A DNA stretch of 64,000 nucleotides from contig NC_087064.1 in assembly GCF_963678635.1 (NCBI RefSeq), forward strand, positions 83,261,847 to 83,325,846, given 5' to 3'. Below, in pieces: positions 10,800 through 21,060 of the stretch (position 1 is its first letter; each line of letters starts with the position of its first letter). Source of the DNA: Symsagittifera roscoffensis. Taxonomy: Eukaryota > Xenacoelomorpha > Acoela > Convolutidae. Below the pieces are notes generated by a model. The model was not told the origin of the DNA and searched no databases. It worked only from the letters and a program-made list of their open reading frames with translations. The position numbers were made by a program, and so were the translations under genes.

Positions 10800-11302
10800 A
10801 AGATTAATTTGAATTTTTGTTCTGACTTTCAACAAAACAGAACATTTATGCTCGGTGTGCGTTTTCTTATTCAGTCATTTTTCGCTGATCGAAATAATAG
10901 TTTTCAACAAAAATTTTTGTAATCCCCACTGAAGATATCGACTTCCTGAGTTCAAGTTTAAAAAGATATTTTAGCTCCGATTAGTTTTTGTAAAGTTCTG
11001 GGGGTTTGAAAATTTCCAAATAGGCCATGTTATGGACTATATAATGCATGTTTTGAAGAGAACGCAACGCGAATTATTTATGCGTGGCGTATTATCCCGC
11101 ACAACAAAGTAAAGTTTTTCCAAATTGAATTGAGGCTAGCTAATTGGTGGTATTAATTTCGTACGATTCAAAATTTTACACTTTGATTTTGTCTAAAACT
11201 TACAGATTTTCAATATTTTGTCCCAAAACCTATTCGATATGAACTAAGGGACAGTAGAAATATTCAGTGCTTTGCCCTGATATACGAGCAGTCTTGTTTG
11301 AC
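10800..11302 (+). repeat. Dispersed repeat family R, unit 1
   Basis: This is the first of three diverged units sharing, in order, a TTATTCAGNC block, a TCCTGAGTTCAA block, GATATTTTA, TTTGTAAAGTTNTGGGGGTTT, and a 3' end that reads as a hairpin (cagTGCtttGCcctg here) then TACGAGCAGTCTTGTTT. It is non-coding. Confidence 0.55.
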
Positions 11303-11384
11303 TTTTAGTCTAACTTTAAGCAGAAAAAGGCGAGCAGGTTTATCGTAGAAGGCTAAGCCGTTAAGTCTTGTACAAGCCATATAA

Positions 11385-11775
11385 CTTTAGTTTAATTTAA
11401 AAAGATATTTTACCTGTGATCTGTTTTTGTAACGTTATGGGGGTTTTTCGGCCAATTTGGGACAATCAACGATCAATGTATTTTGCGCTATAAACGCATA
11501 AGCGGAAATTGAATCCGTCTTAGAAATCATTCCAAATTGGTCGAAAGAAGCTTTTTTGCCATAATTGATTTGTTACAAAGAGCGAAATCTATCATTTTGT
11601 ACTTTATATGGCGTGTGGGGGGATGTTTTTCATAAAAATTTCAAACTTTAGAAAATAGAAAAAAATATTTCATTTTATTTTATTACATTTAATTGTTTTT
11701 GTTATTACTGCTCTATAAACCTCAAAAGGCAGTCGGAACATTCAGGGCTTCGCCCTGTTACGAGCAATCTTATTT
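11385..11775 (+). repeat. Dispersed repeat family R, unit 2
   Basis: This unit shares the GATATTTTACCTG...GTAACGTTATGGGGGTTT block, a TTTTGCGCTATAAAC block and ATCATTTTGTACTTTATATGGCG. It ends with TTATTACTGCTCTATAAACC, AAAGGCAGTCGGAACATTCA, a perfect hairpin CAGGGC-TTC-GCCCTG, then TTACGAGCAATCTT. Confidence 0.6.
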
Positions 11776-11799
11776 TATTTCATTTGACTTTTTTATGTT

Positions 11800-11860
11800 A
11801 CTACTGCGTCATAAACCTTAAAAGGCAGTCGGAACATTCAGGATACGAGCAGTCTTGTTA
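11800..11860 (+). repeat. Dispersed repeat family R, terminal fragment without hairpin
   Basis: This repeats the last ~60 bp of unit 2 (TTACTACTGCGTCATAAACC ... AAAGGCAGTCGGAACATTCA, then GGATACGAGCAGTCTTGTTA). The hairpin arms are precisely missing, which suggests the palindrome was deleted. Confidence 0.55.
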
Positions 11861-12399
11861 TGTTTTTATCATACCAGTACTACGATTTCAATACATTTTG
11901 GATGCGGAATAGTTTTCCGTATCATGCAACTGAAAGACTTGATGTTTCTTTTATTGAGAGTTAGAATGAGGTGTGGGCAGAATTTTGCATAGTTGAATTT
12001 TAGTAAGCTTCAAACACTTCCTTAAATAGTTTTTGTGTGTTAATTTGTTTTCTGCCCGTGTGTTCGAAAGGCAATTTCGCCTTTGCGATTATATTGTGTA
12101 AATTTTCTGCGATTCAATTTTCTAGAAAAATAAACTGTTTCCAAGCTAATTACTTAGGATCACGTTGTTTTCACCAATTTCATTCTTTGATATTATGAAT
12201 ACTTGTGTAAATAATTTATAAAGAATTGATTGCTTTATTTTATTACGCTTCTGGACCGAATTCAGCCGATATGAAACTCAGTGAATTCAGCCAAAATTAA
12301 ACTGAAAATTCAGTCACACACAATTCAGCCAATATGACTGGAAGTGCCGAAGCAAGATTAATTTTGTAACAAAAGTTAGAACTGCTTTTAAAAATTTTT
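11861..12399. other. Non-coding, no gene recognised
   Basis: AT-rich sequence. A short imperfect repeat AATTCAGCC(G/A)ATATGA occurs twice between 12250 and 12340. No gene seen. Confidence 0.45.
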
Positions 12400-13582
12400 T
12401 TGATAATGAACGCTGTAGTCGCGCCGAAAGTAATGCAATATTTGTGCTCAGGGTGGATTTTTTTTATTCAGACAAATTTCGACTTTTTAACTAGCCATTT
12501 TTGACAAAATTTTTATATCATTCGAAAACTATTGATGTCCTGAGCTTAACTTTGAAACGATATTTCACCTGTTTCATTTTTCGTAAAGTTATGGGGGTTT
12601 AAAGATTGCCATTTTGGCCAATTTGGTACAATTAACGCGCGATATACAGTGCTGATTTAAATTAACCGGAAAAAACGCGTTAAACTTGAATTTTAAAACG
12701 CGTTTTTCTCAAATTGCGTTGAGTTTAGGTGAAAACTTATGTTGACAAAACTTGCTTAAAATTTTACCAGAATTAATATGATGTAACTTGTTTTGCGAAA
12801 TTCGGGCCCAAAATTTAACCCCAAAAATGGGTCATTTTGGCTTTTCTTAGTTTATCAAAAATTACGCCAAAAAAAACCCAGTCGATCACAGACATAATTA
12901 TATCAAAGTGAGCCCCTTACGTAGCCCAACAAACTTTAAGAAGGGTATAGTCTCCAAAAAATATGCAATTTGTTTAAAAATTGTTTTTAAATAAAAAGTT
13001 GGTATTTTATATAGTAAAAATGACCTTTTTTGTCTATCAAACAAAAATAAATTAACTTATACAATGTTTTGGAGAATATACCCTTCTTAAAGTTTGGTGG
13101 GCTACGTAAGGGGCTCACTTTGATATAATTATGTCTGTGATCGACTGGTTATTTTCGGCGTAATTTTTGATAAACTAAGAAAAGCCAAAATGACCCATTT
13201 TTGGGGTTAAATTTTGGGCCCGAATTTTGCAAAACAAATTACATCATATTAATTCTGGTAAAATTTTCAGCAAGTTTTGTCTGCATAAGTTTTCACCTAA
13301 ACTGAACCCAATTTGAGAAAAACGCGTTTTAAATTTCAAGTTTAACGCGTTTTGTACGGTTAATTTAAACCAACACTGTATTTCGCGCTATTAATTCATC
13401 ATTTTGTACTTATATGGCTTTGTACTTATATGGCGTTTGTACATCATTTTGTACTTATATGGCGAAAAAATTTTTGACTTCATTTTTATTTTATTTAATT
13501 TTTTCATGTTATTACTGCTCCTTAGACCTTGAAAAGCTGTCGGAATATTCAGGGTTTTGCTCTGATACGAGCAGTCTTGTTA
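12400..13582 (+). repeat. Dispersed repeat family R, unit 3, split by a Tc1/mariner-like insertion
   Basis: Blocks shared with units 1 and 2 occur on both sides of a 732-bp palindromic element. GTAAAGTTATGGGGGTTT and GGCCAATTTGG lie before it. TTTCGCGCTATTAA, CATCATTTTGTACTTATATG and TTATTACTGCTCCTTAGACC lie after it, followed by TCGGAATATTCAGGG and TACGAGCAGTCTTGTTA. Unit 2 carries the uninterrupted form of the insertion site. Confidence 0.6.
12647..13378. mobile_element. Palindromic Tc1/mariner-like non-autonomous element with TA target duplication
   Basis: Two ~315-bp arms (12647-12962 and 13075-13378) are near-perfect reverse complements around a ~110-bp AT-rich spacer. The ends read CAGTGCTGATTTAAATTAAC and, reversed, CAGTGTTGGTTTAAATTAAC. 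Each end is flanked by TA (12645-12646 and 13379-13380), the target duplication of the IS630-Tc1-mariner superfamily, whose ends often begin CAGTG. There is no transposase reading frame. It is probably a foldback MITE mobilised in trans. Confidence 0.8.
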
Positions 13583-14749
13583 CTTTTTGTAGTCATTTTT
13601 TCAAAAAAAAAGTTGAATATGAAGCCTATTTTACTATTAAAATAAAAAACCTATATTCTAGGCTTTCTTTCAAATCTTGTCCCAAAATCACGCACAGAAA
13701 ACGACACTAGCTTGAAAACCTGAACTTTTTGTAGTCCTTTAAGAATATGGAAGGAACACGGCAATTGTCTATCCTTGTTTACCATTTACGTTTTTTGTTT
13801 TAGTTTCAGAGCAAAAAAAATCTCCATACTTTTGATTCATTACGCAACAATTAGAAATCAGTGGAAATTTCATGATAAAAAAGTCGAGTGCTGTTTCATG
13901 CGCACTGACAAAAAACTAGTATCACCAAATCGTACCACCAAGAAAAACTAACATTTCGCTGTTTTTGTTGCAAACAGCATAATCAAATTTTTGACACAAC
14001 TACAACCGAGAAATGACCCACATCGAGTAAAGATAACCAGCTGACAGCGCTACTCGTAGTTTTGCTGCGACTACGTTAATATAAAGAGTCTACCGGCTAG
14101 CTGTTCAAAAGAGAGGGTTTTGGGCAAACCGTCTGTAGGGCCCTGTTATGTTTCGAATGAAATGATAAAAAATGGTTCACAATTTCGCTTCGAACACTAA
14201 GTAAATTGAGTAAATCTCTAGCGACTTATGGTTGTTTGACCGCTCTTCAATAAAGAAACTACTAAATGAGTTGGAATTAGCTGAAACAATAGCGACTGCC
14301 TACATCCAACTCGTTGTCGACCGATGTCAAAGCACTGCAAAACAATCAAACGCTCCTTCGCACAATAAACAAATATCAGTTTTTTGAACAAATATGAGGT
14401 TTTTTTGGAGTGATAATTCCGTCTGGGGGCTCCATGCTGCCCTTCATGCCTTTGAACACGGTTGCAATGTTTTGTCGAAAGCAAAAACTAAGGAAAACAC
14501 TCCGATGATGGCCGATCTACCGAAAAAACGCTCAAAATACCGACAACCGCCGTTGCCCGCTGTGGAGTAGACGGCTATGCCCTATCTGATGTTAGACTCG
14601 GTATGAAATGTTTATTAGAACGAGTATCACAGCGATTGCATAAATAATTTGAGGGTTAGTCGGGGCGAAAAGTTTGAAAAATTTAACTTTGAGTGTGAGT
14701 TTCTTTGAGTGTGAGAAAAGTTCATTGCGTATTGGCCAATCGGGGTTAG
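13583..14749. other. Non-coding, no gene recognised
   Basis: No coding signal I can support. The 88-codon minus-strand open stretch at 14218-14484 shows no motif. This is the 5' flank of element A copy 2. Its last four bases, TTAG, resemble but do not equal the TAAG after the 3' LTR. Confidence 0.5.
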
Positions 14750-15157
14750 TGGAACCTGATCTAAACTACATTTTATAATTGGATAAATTGGATATTTTAC
14801 CACTGTAAAATATTTAATATTAACCAATCATAATCCATCTAACTAACAACCACTTATTTGTGAGTGCTGAAATTACTTGTAATTTCAGCACCAGAGAGAT
14901 TTGAATTTAACTTAGAAATTAGTTACCTATCCATGAGAACTTCAGCAGTCGCAATAAGCCAGTATACTCTAGATCTATTGAGCCTAGCAGAGACTAGTTA
15001 AACACCCTGAGACTAGTAGATATAAAAGTAAGATTAGGATCGGTATTAGACTAAGAAGTTGCACGAATCTATCCAGCCGAAAATAAGATAGCGTGACGAG
15101 CAGACGGTGTACCCTATCCGAAATTACTCTATGAGTTAACCTCAAGGACATAACTCA
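14750..15157 (+). repeat. 5' LTR, element A copy 2
   Basis: 408 bp, beginning TGGAACCTGATC and ending CATAACTCA (TG...CA ends). It contains a CCAAT box (AACCAATCA), a perfect 13-bp hairpin (GTGCTGAAATTAC, two-base loop, reverse complement), and several CTAGT/CTAGA words. It matches 33244-33653, 39379-39787 and 57509-57917. Confidence 0.92.
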
Positions 15158-15159
15158 TC

Positions 15160-15171
15160 TGGTGCGACCAT
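15160..15171 (+). promoter_or_regulatory. Putative tRNA primer binding site, copy 2
   Basis: TGGTGCGACCAT begins two bases after the LTR and is identical in copy 3. It is complementary to a tRNA 3' end reading ATGGTCGCACCA. I cannot assign the tRNA from memory with confidence. Confidence 0.6.
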
Positions 15172-15245
15172 AAGTCTCGAATAAAGACCTTAAAAGCTTA
15201 GAATTAACCAAAACGAGATTAGAAAATAGACAAAACATTTTCAAA

Positions 15246-15479
15246 ATGTTACACGACAATAATTTAATTGAAATGTCTCTACGACTCAATAGATCAGAGC
15301 CGATATTCCGCACAATACTAGAACTACCTGGTATTGGAAGAAGACCGCGGACAAGAGACGATATACGACTAAGTGGAAACTTACCATTTAGTTTTATGGT
15401 TGTACGGCAAAAGGCAACACAAACTTTTATATTTAGAATCTTATTAGCAATGAATTTAGATTTTCATTTGCAAACATAA
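15246..15479 (+). CDS. Leader ORF, 77 aa, unknown (element A copy 2)
   Basis: This is the first ATG-started frame of the leader. It encodes a small basic protein with an Arg-rich stretch (GIGRRPRTRDDIR) in the middle and a short hydrophobic end (FIFRILLAMNLDF). The same frame is present in copy 3 at 39885-40119, where one extra A in a poly-A run breaks it. An upstream ORF in a retroelement leader could encode a regulatory peptide, act as the first exon of a spliced accessory mRNA, or limit gag translation. A splice-acceptor-like TTTCAG lies just after it (15506-15511). I do not recognise the family. Confidence 0.5.
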   Translation: MLHDNNLIEMSLRLNRSEPIFRTILELPGIGRRPRTRDDIRLSGNLPFSFMVVRQKATQTFIFRILLAMNLDFHLQT

Positions 15480-16366
15480 AATTTTGAAGTAGATCTTCAT
15501 GATCATTTCAGGCGCTAAACAAAATTATTAATGTACAATAACGATTGATAAAAAGATCTCAGATTGTTTTCTTGATTCCTGCAGTATTATATAAAACATA
15601 TTTGAAAAATATTTATTGAAAAAAAAAAATAAAAATTAGTAGCATGACAATAAATCATAAATCATCTTGTTGTTCCAGTTTCATCACTTAAACATAACAG
15701 CAATCATAAGCTCACTAATATCATTGAAAAACTAAATCTTTTTATTAAATAAATTTAAACCATTTAAACTTAAATTCACTTAATTTTAAAAATCAGATCA
15801 TCAAGGCTTATCCTTGGATCTTAATAAATTTTCTATCTCACTAAATTTAAAATCTGATCATCAAGGCCTATCCTTGGATCAAAATGAACAATTATGTTCG
15901 CCCCCATGCACTTAGCAAGTGTCTAACGACCTCAAACGTCGATTCACTATCCAACCTTTTCAAAAGACCCTTGACTAATAGAAATTTTTCAATAAAACTA
16001 ACCATTCAAATAAAGATAAACAGTGAATAACTTCGGTTATTCATCCTTCACTTGAACCCTCCTCTTACCAGACCCAGGATAGATCTTAGACTTAGTAAGT
16101 TTAAAATAGTATCTAACGAACTACTTGCGTTCTTATTATACCTGAACCTTGTGGATCGATTTACTATTCTCCAACCCTTGAACACAATCACTACCCCTAA
16201 GTAAGATTAAGTAAGTTAACACCTTAACTTAGACTAGCCACGAGAAAGTAAAAAATCATTCTTCGGAATCGATATACTTTTCTCTCTAACCCTGAACAAA
16301 GAGACCCAGATTAAGCTAACCAAAAAATCGTAAGGACTAACAGTCTAAGGAATTAGAAATAACTAA
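15480..16366 (+). other. Leader region between small ORF and ORF0, copy 2
   Basis: AT-rich leader with no ORF. It contains the two hairpin repeats listed separately and donor-like GTAAG words near 16200-16215 (AAGTAAGATTAAGTAAG), conserved in copies 1 and 3. Confidence 0.6.
15796..15880 (+). repeat. Paired leader hairpins, element A copy 2
   Basis: GATCATCAAGG, a 5-base loop, then CCTTGGATC occurs twice (15796-15820 and 15856-15880), 60 bp apart. Each can fold alone, and the two copies can also pair with each other. Their place between the primer site and gag is where retroviral packaging signals lie. That role is inference. Confidence 0.6.
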
Positions 16367-16858
16367 CAACTTCTTGCATCCCTCATCCTAAACCTTAAGT
16401 CATTCAAAAATTTAGGAAATAAACAAACAATCGTTTTACACAACTGTGAAATAGATAACAAAAAATACGATCTTGTAATCACACCTCATACACAAACAGT
16501 TGGAAACATTAGAACAAAACGACAAACAATAAAAAGGAAAATTATAAACAAACAAAGACAAATCACACGAAAAAAATTTTCAAAAAATAGAAACGCATTA
16601 TCTGAATCAGAAGTCTATAATTTAGACAAACTATACAAATTAAAAGAATCAATAGATAAAAATTGTCCCAGCCATGATCAATTATATTTTGCCGACTCAG
16701 AAACAACTTCAAATTCATCAAAAAGAGGAAAAAGAAGAATAAAAAAGCAATACAAACACAAACCAGTACACTTGTATAATTGGAGTCAACCAATTAGCGA
16801 CATCGATAGTTATATATTAACAGTCATCAAACGAAAAAATGTGCCACACTCAAAGTGA
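16367..16858 (+). CDS. ORF0: AUG-less basic ORF overlapping the start of gag (copy 2)
   Basis: An open frame of 163 codons follows a TAA at 16364-16366 and ends with TGA at 16856-16858, 20 bases inside gag in another frame. It has no Met codon at all, so it would need a non-AUG start or a spliced 5' exon; the 77-codon leader ORF is a candidate. The product is strongly basic, with an Arg/Lys-rich block (RTKRQTIKRKIINK) and a second near the end (SSKRGKRRIKK), as in RNA-binding regulatory proteins of complex retroviruses. I see no family match. Copy 3 holds the same region (about 41022-41505) with stops, and copy 1 has lost it by deletion. Confidence 0.5.
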   Translation, partial: QLLASLILNLKSFKNLGNKQTIVLHNCEIDNKKYDLVITPHTQTVGNIRTKRQTIKRKIINKQRQITRKKFSKNRNALSESEVYNLDKLYKLKESIDKNCPSHDQLYFADSETTSNSSKRGKRRIKKQYKHKPVHLYNWSQPISDIDSYILTVIKRKNVPHSK

Positions 16859-17741
16859 CGAAAGTCCAGATGACGAAGCAGTTTTTCCCTTTCTTATAGA
16901 TTCACTCGTTGATAGAGGACAACACCATTTTTGCAAGAACTTACTCGTAAATTTGTTTGAACCAGGAATCAGCCCATGCAAAGAAGAATTCCCAGATGTA
17001 AAAATCAAAAAACAAATTATTGAACATTATTTGAAAGACATATGTAATCTAACACAACAATATGGAATCTACACCATAGAATTCAGCACACCAAATACAG
17101 CCCATCGTAAATATGTAATTCAAACAGACGATATTGAATTAGAATTTTCAAAAGTATTCATAGAATATATCAAAAGCATACAATATCATAATTCACAAAG
17201 AGCAAACTCCATATTCACTAACGAAGTTTTTGCAATAATTTATAGTTATATATCTATATTAGAAAAAACAGAAGTTCAAAGTATATCACCAACTGATACA
17301 TCCAAACATACAAAAGTACGAAATGAAATCACAGCATTTTCAACATTTCTACATATAATTCGCAAAAATTTCACTAAAGAAGATGTTTCACAAAACACTA
17401 AACATGATTTACAAAAGATTTTAGCATGGTTTATAATAGATCATTTCACCCACAATTTAGATTTAATTTCACAAGCAAGAAAAAATTGTAGACCTCAAAA
17501 TACCAATGACGACACTGTTCTTTCAGAACAATCAGATTACGTTTGGGACCCTGACTGGTCTCATCATGCATTTCTAAATATCCCACAAGCTATCTCAAGT
17601 CAAGCAATAAGTACAATATCTTTTCACAGAGATTATGTAAAAGTAGTACCATTAACCATTGATGCAACACCATTGAATTATAATAAATTTTTACCTGATA
17701 CACGAAATAACAGTTTAAATTCGACGGTCATTCATAATTAA
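16839..17741 (+). pseudogene. Gag N-terminal domain, element A copy 2 (300 codons)
   Basis: The ATG at 16839 is shared with copies 1 and 3. The product begins MCHTQSDESPDDEA and continues as a mostly helical domain of ~230 residues, followed by a segment (VWDPDWSHHAFLNI) conserved in copy 3. A TAA at 17739-17741 replaces a Glu codon seen in copy 3 (HNE). Position suggests a matrix-like domain of Gag. I recognise no fold, and there is no N-terminal Gly for myristoylation. Gag and Pol lie in one frame in the ancestor, so this is the amino end of a Gag-Pol polyprotein. Confidence 0.8.
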
Positions 17742-18591
17742 AACCTAAATGGAACCAGAAATCCTACACAACAAGATATTCAAACACCATCACACTTCAT
17801 AAAGGAAGAAATTGTCCAAACAACAACAACAACAAACAAAGTATTTCACCAATACTGACAACACCAAGAAATACAAATACATCACTAACACAGTTAACTT
17901 TACAATCAACCGTTAAACCTTCGGTTGCTCCAAAATATTCACATATGGACTATCAAACGTATAGACCAATGACAATACCGTCAAAAACAAGAAAACCATT
18001 CACAAGAAATACTTTTTTCAGAACACAATTAAAATTATGCTCACAAACCAAGAACAAACCAACCTCCCCGAAACAATACACAAAATTTAAATCACGTATT
18101 TTACCATTATTGGAATCTCCCAAAAACATCGACCAATTCAGTAAATTTCCCAGATAATCCACACCCTCCACAGGATTATAGTGAAAATTATCCATTTTTT
18201 CAACAAAATAAGAATAAACAACAAACTCTTTATAACACAAATTACTTATCATCTGATGATGATGATTACTATCAACCAGATATTTTTGCACCATATAATA
18301 AAGAATATCGCACACAAAGACCGCGACAATCTCAACCATCTCAAAATATGAAAATTTACTCACAAAACCCAACAGATATACAAAACCCACAACAAATGCA
18401 TACACAAAACCCATTTAACACACAATCTTTTCAACCAATACAACCATAAAAACCCAATGTTAATGCATTCTTATCAACCAACTCAAATGTAAAATGAAAT
18501 ACAGTTTCCATATTACCCTCAGCAACACGAAATAACAAAAAATCAACTTTCAAATTTTTCACAAATCCCAAGTGCCGCAGAATCACTACAG
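17742..18591 (+). pseudogene. Gag linker, copy 2 (Pro/Gln/Asn-rich)
   Basis: The frame is interrupted by stops and frameshifts, but the composition (Thr, Gln, Pro, Asn) and order match copies 1 and 3. Recognisable pieces are MDYQTYRPMT near 17945, a polar stretch with DDDD-like acidic codons near 18255-18270, and QNP repeats near 18365-18440. It joins the N-domain to the capsid. Confidence 0.65.
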
Positions 18592-19042
18592 ATGACAATG
18601 AATCCATACCTCATGGGTGGATCATCAATAACATCCAATAAACCACTGATGGTATTCACAGGAACAGACCCTGAATATTCTGTAGAAGATTATCTAAATG
18701 AGGTAACAGCAAATTTAATTTTAAATATAGGACCCGAACCAATTAATACGCCACTACATCAAAATTGGATACATAGACACACAGCACTAATACAAACAAC
18801 CCTAGATGGCGCAGCTCAAAACTGGTTTTCAGTATTACCCATAAAAATAAAATCAGACTGGAAAAGATTGACACAAGAATTTTCAAAAATGTTTGACTCT
18901 GAAAGAAACAAACAACATCAAAGAGTTTTATGCAATGAAATCCGTAGATTACCAAATGAAACAATTAAACAATTAGCAGTACGTATCGAAACACGTTCGA
19001 AAAGCATATTCACTTAATACACATGACTATAAGAACACAAAA
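18592..19042 (+). pseudogene. Capsid domain of Gag, copy 2
   Basis: 141 open codons starting MTMNPYLMGGSSI carry a Retrotrans_gag-type capsid: FTGTDPEYSVEDYL, HQNWIHR, LDGAAQNWFSVLP and LCNEIRRLPNETIKQLA. The last phrases correspond to the major-homology-like part of Ty3/gypsy capsids. A small frame slip near 18990 (copy 1 reads RIETLVRKAYS) ends the frame, and the capsid tail resumes at 19043. Its role would be assembly of the intracellular particle. Confidence 0.85.
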
Positions 19043-20083
19043 ATGACAGAAATTTTAATGATGACCTTAACAACTCAATTAAGGAAAATAGCGATAAAAA
19101 AGAGAGCATTTCATCCTTCCTCAATTCGAGAACCAGACTTAGATTTTCGAAAATTAGTAGATAAACTAGGAGAAGCAGAAATCACAATGAAACTCGAAGA
19201 AACAGAAAATCTTAAACTACAATATGTTAATCGAATTGAAACAAATACCACACATATAAATAACATACAAGAATCAGACACAGACCTGATTGAAAAAATC
19301 ACTGAAATAATAAATATCTACAAAAAACATCCAAACTTTAAAGGCAAACCATCCTTTAAAAAATGGTGTAATTATTGCCGACGACACGGACACAGTATTT
19401 CCGAATGTAGACAAAAACAACAAGACAATCAGAATAAACCTCAAAAGCATAAAGAACCAAATAAATCGTTCTATCAATACATGAAAAAAGACCAAAATCT
19501 ACCAAACAAAAACATATATAGTAATAACAGTTCAGGAAAACCACTTCCGAACAACCCAAATTACACAAGGAATCAATCATCATATAACTCAGGTTTTAGA
19601 GGTAGATCACTCTAACGAAGAAATACACGAAATTCCTCACAAAATAGATATAATCGATCGAATAGCCAAAATAACCAAAATAACTATTCACGATCAAATT
19701 CCAATACATCACAATTTGTTTCTGGATCCAGTTCCCAATCAAACCCAAGGAATAGACACTATTCCAATAATCAATCACGAAACTCATCATACAACAGAAA
19801 TAGAAACTATTCACATAATAGAAATAGAAGTTATTCAAACAATCGAAATCAGAATTACCCGAACAATCGATCAAATAATAATTCATATAATAGATCAAAT
19901 TATCACAGATCAAACAATAACTATCACAACAGATTACGAAATAATTCACACAATCGAAACTCAAGTTACAATAATCGATAGAGAAATTATTCCCAGTCAC
20001 CACACAAGAATAATAACCGTTACTCTGATTCTAAACATCGATACAGAAGTAGCACACCAAAACATCAAAGACACATTAATCAA
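19043..20083 (+). pseudogene. Capsid tail, CCHC nucleocapsid and RS/RN tail, copy 2
   Basis: It begins MTEILMMTLT and carries the zinc knuckle CNYCRRHGHSISEC (C-x2-C-x4-H-x4-C) about 110 residues in. A ~200-residue tail of SYNR, NYSR, RNSS and similar words follows. A TAA at 19613-19615 and another stop near 19981 interrupt it. The frame before and after them is the same as that of the protease ORF starting at 20084 (distance 1041 = 347 codons), so nucleocapsid and protease were translated as one chain. Confidence 0.85.
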
Positions 20084-21060
20084 GTGCAGACAAATGAAGA
20101 AACAACTTCAGACCCCCAAGGTATTGATGACACAGGAAGTAATGAACTACAACTAAATCATATAAATTGTGAATCGTCAGATACAGAAAGTGATACAGAT
20201 AATACCATCTCTGTAAATATGATAACAGTCGAAAACGACTATGAACCTATCATATATGAACAACATTTTACCTCACATCTATATGAAAATCAATTGGAAC
20301 TTCTTCACAATTATTATATTGGACCCAGTGATACTACACAAACTACACAAGAAGTAAACAAAATTATCACGGTTATTAAACCCGATAAAAAAGACGAAAC
20401 ACAATGCTCAAAAACAAAACATATTTATCAAAATATACAAAAAGAACAACCCAGAGAAAAAATTTGGACAATTCCATTTCTCTTAGAAAGCCCAAGAAAC
20501 AAAGAATTTCAACCACCAGACCTTGAAATTGATTTTTTAATTGATTCAGGAGCAGAATCAAATATAATTAATATTCCCACATGGAATGAAATCAAAACAT
20601 TACATCCAAAATTAACACCTCTTGAAACCTCTAGTAAATTAGCAACAGCACAAGGATCAACAATAGTAAATTATGGGAAAATCCAATTATTTCTTCTCCC
20701 CACGAGAACAATGGAACAAATCAACATTTTAAGCAAACTGTTTAAACAAATATTTCATATTACTGATATTAAGCACAAAATCATTGGCATACCATTTATA
20801 TCTAAATATATACCAACAATCAACATCTTAAATAGTAAATACAAATCAAAGATAAGTACACAAAAACAAAAAATACAGCCCTAAAATTCTTCCAAAGATT
20901 AAACAAACAACCACCATTCTTCTCAAAACTTTACCCCATTTACAATCAACAACGGAAACACCTGAAACCACTATCAGGAATTATATATAATTTTTTAATA
21001 AAACAAGTTCACCAGTATAACAAAATTCAAAATAAACAACAACTTTTAATGTCAGACTTC
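20084..21060 (+). pseudogene. Protease region of Pol, copy 2
   Basis: 266 open codons hold a retropepsin-like protease. The catalytic Asp lies in LIDSGAESN about 155 residues in, followed by a flap-like LATAQGST segment and IIGIPFI as the C-terminal hydrophobic box. The ~140 residues before it are acidic. The protease would cut Gag-Pol and is expected to work as a dimer. The frame breaks near 20880, and recognisable peptide (RLNKQPPFFSK, then MSDFEFKPIHKFF at 21050) continues in another frame towards RT. Confidence 0.85.

Noticed and set aside
13414-13710. 98-codon plus-strand ORF
   Set aside because: It covers repeat unit 3 and low-complexity sequence without conserved protein features.
14218-14484. 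88-codon minus-strand ORF
   Set aside because: No motif, splice support or homology that I can recognise.
15796-15880. Possible CRISPR-like array from the repeated palindrome
   Set aside because: There are only two repeats, in a eukaryotic retroelement leader and repeated in each copy, so it is not an array.
19596-20003. 135-codon minus-strand ORF rich in Tyr/Cys/Asn, and similar ones at 44019-44429 and 1609-1791
   Set aside because: These are antisense shadows of the Arg/Ser/Asn-rich nucleocapsid tail. They follow its repeat composition and have no signal of their own.
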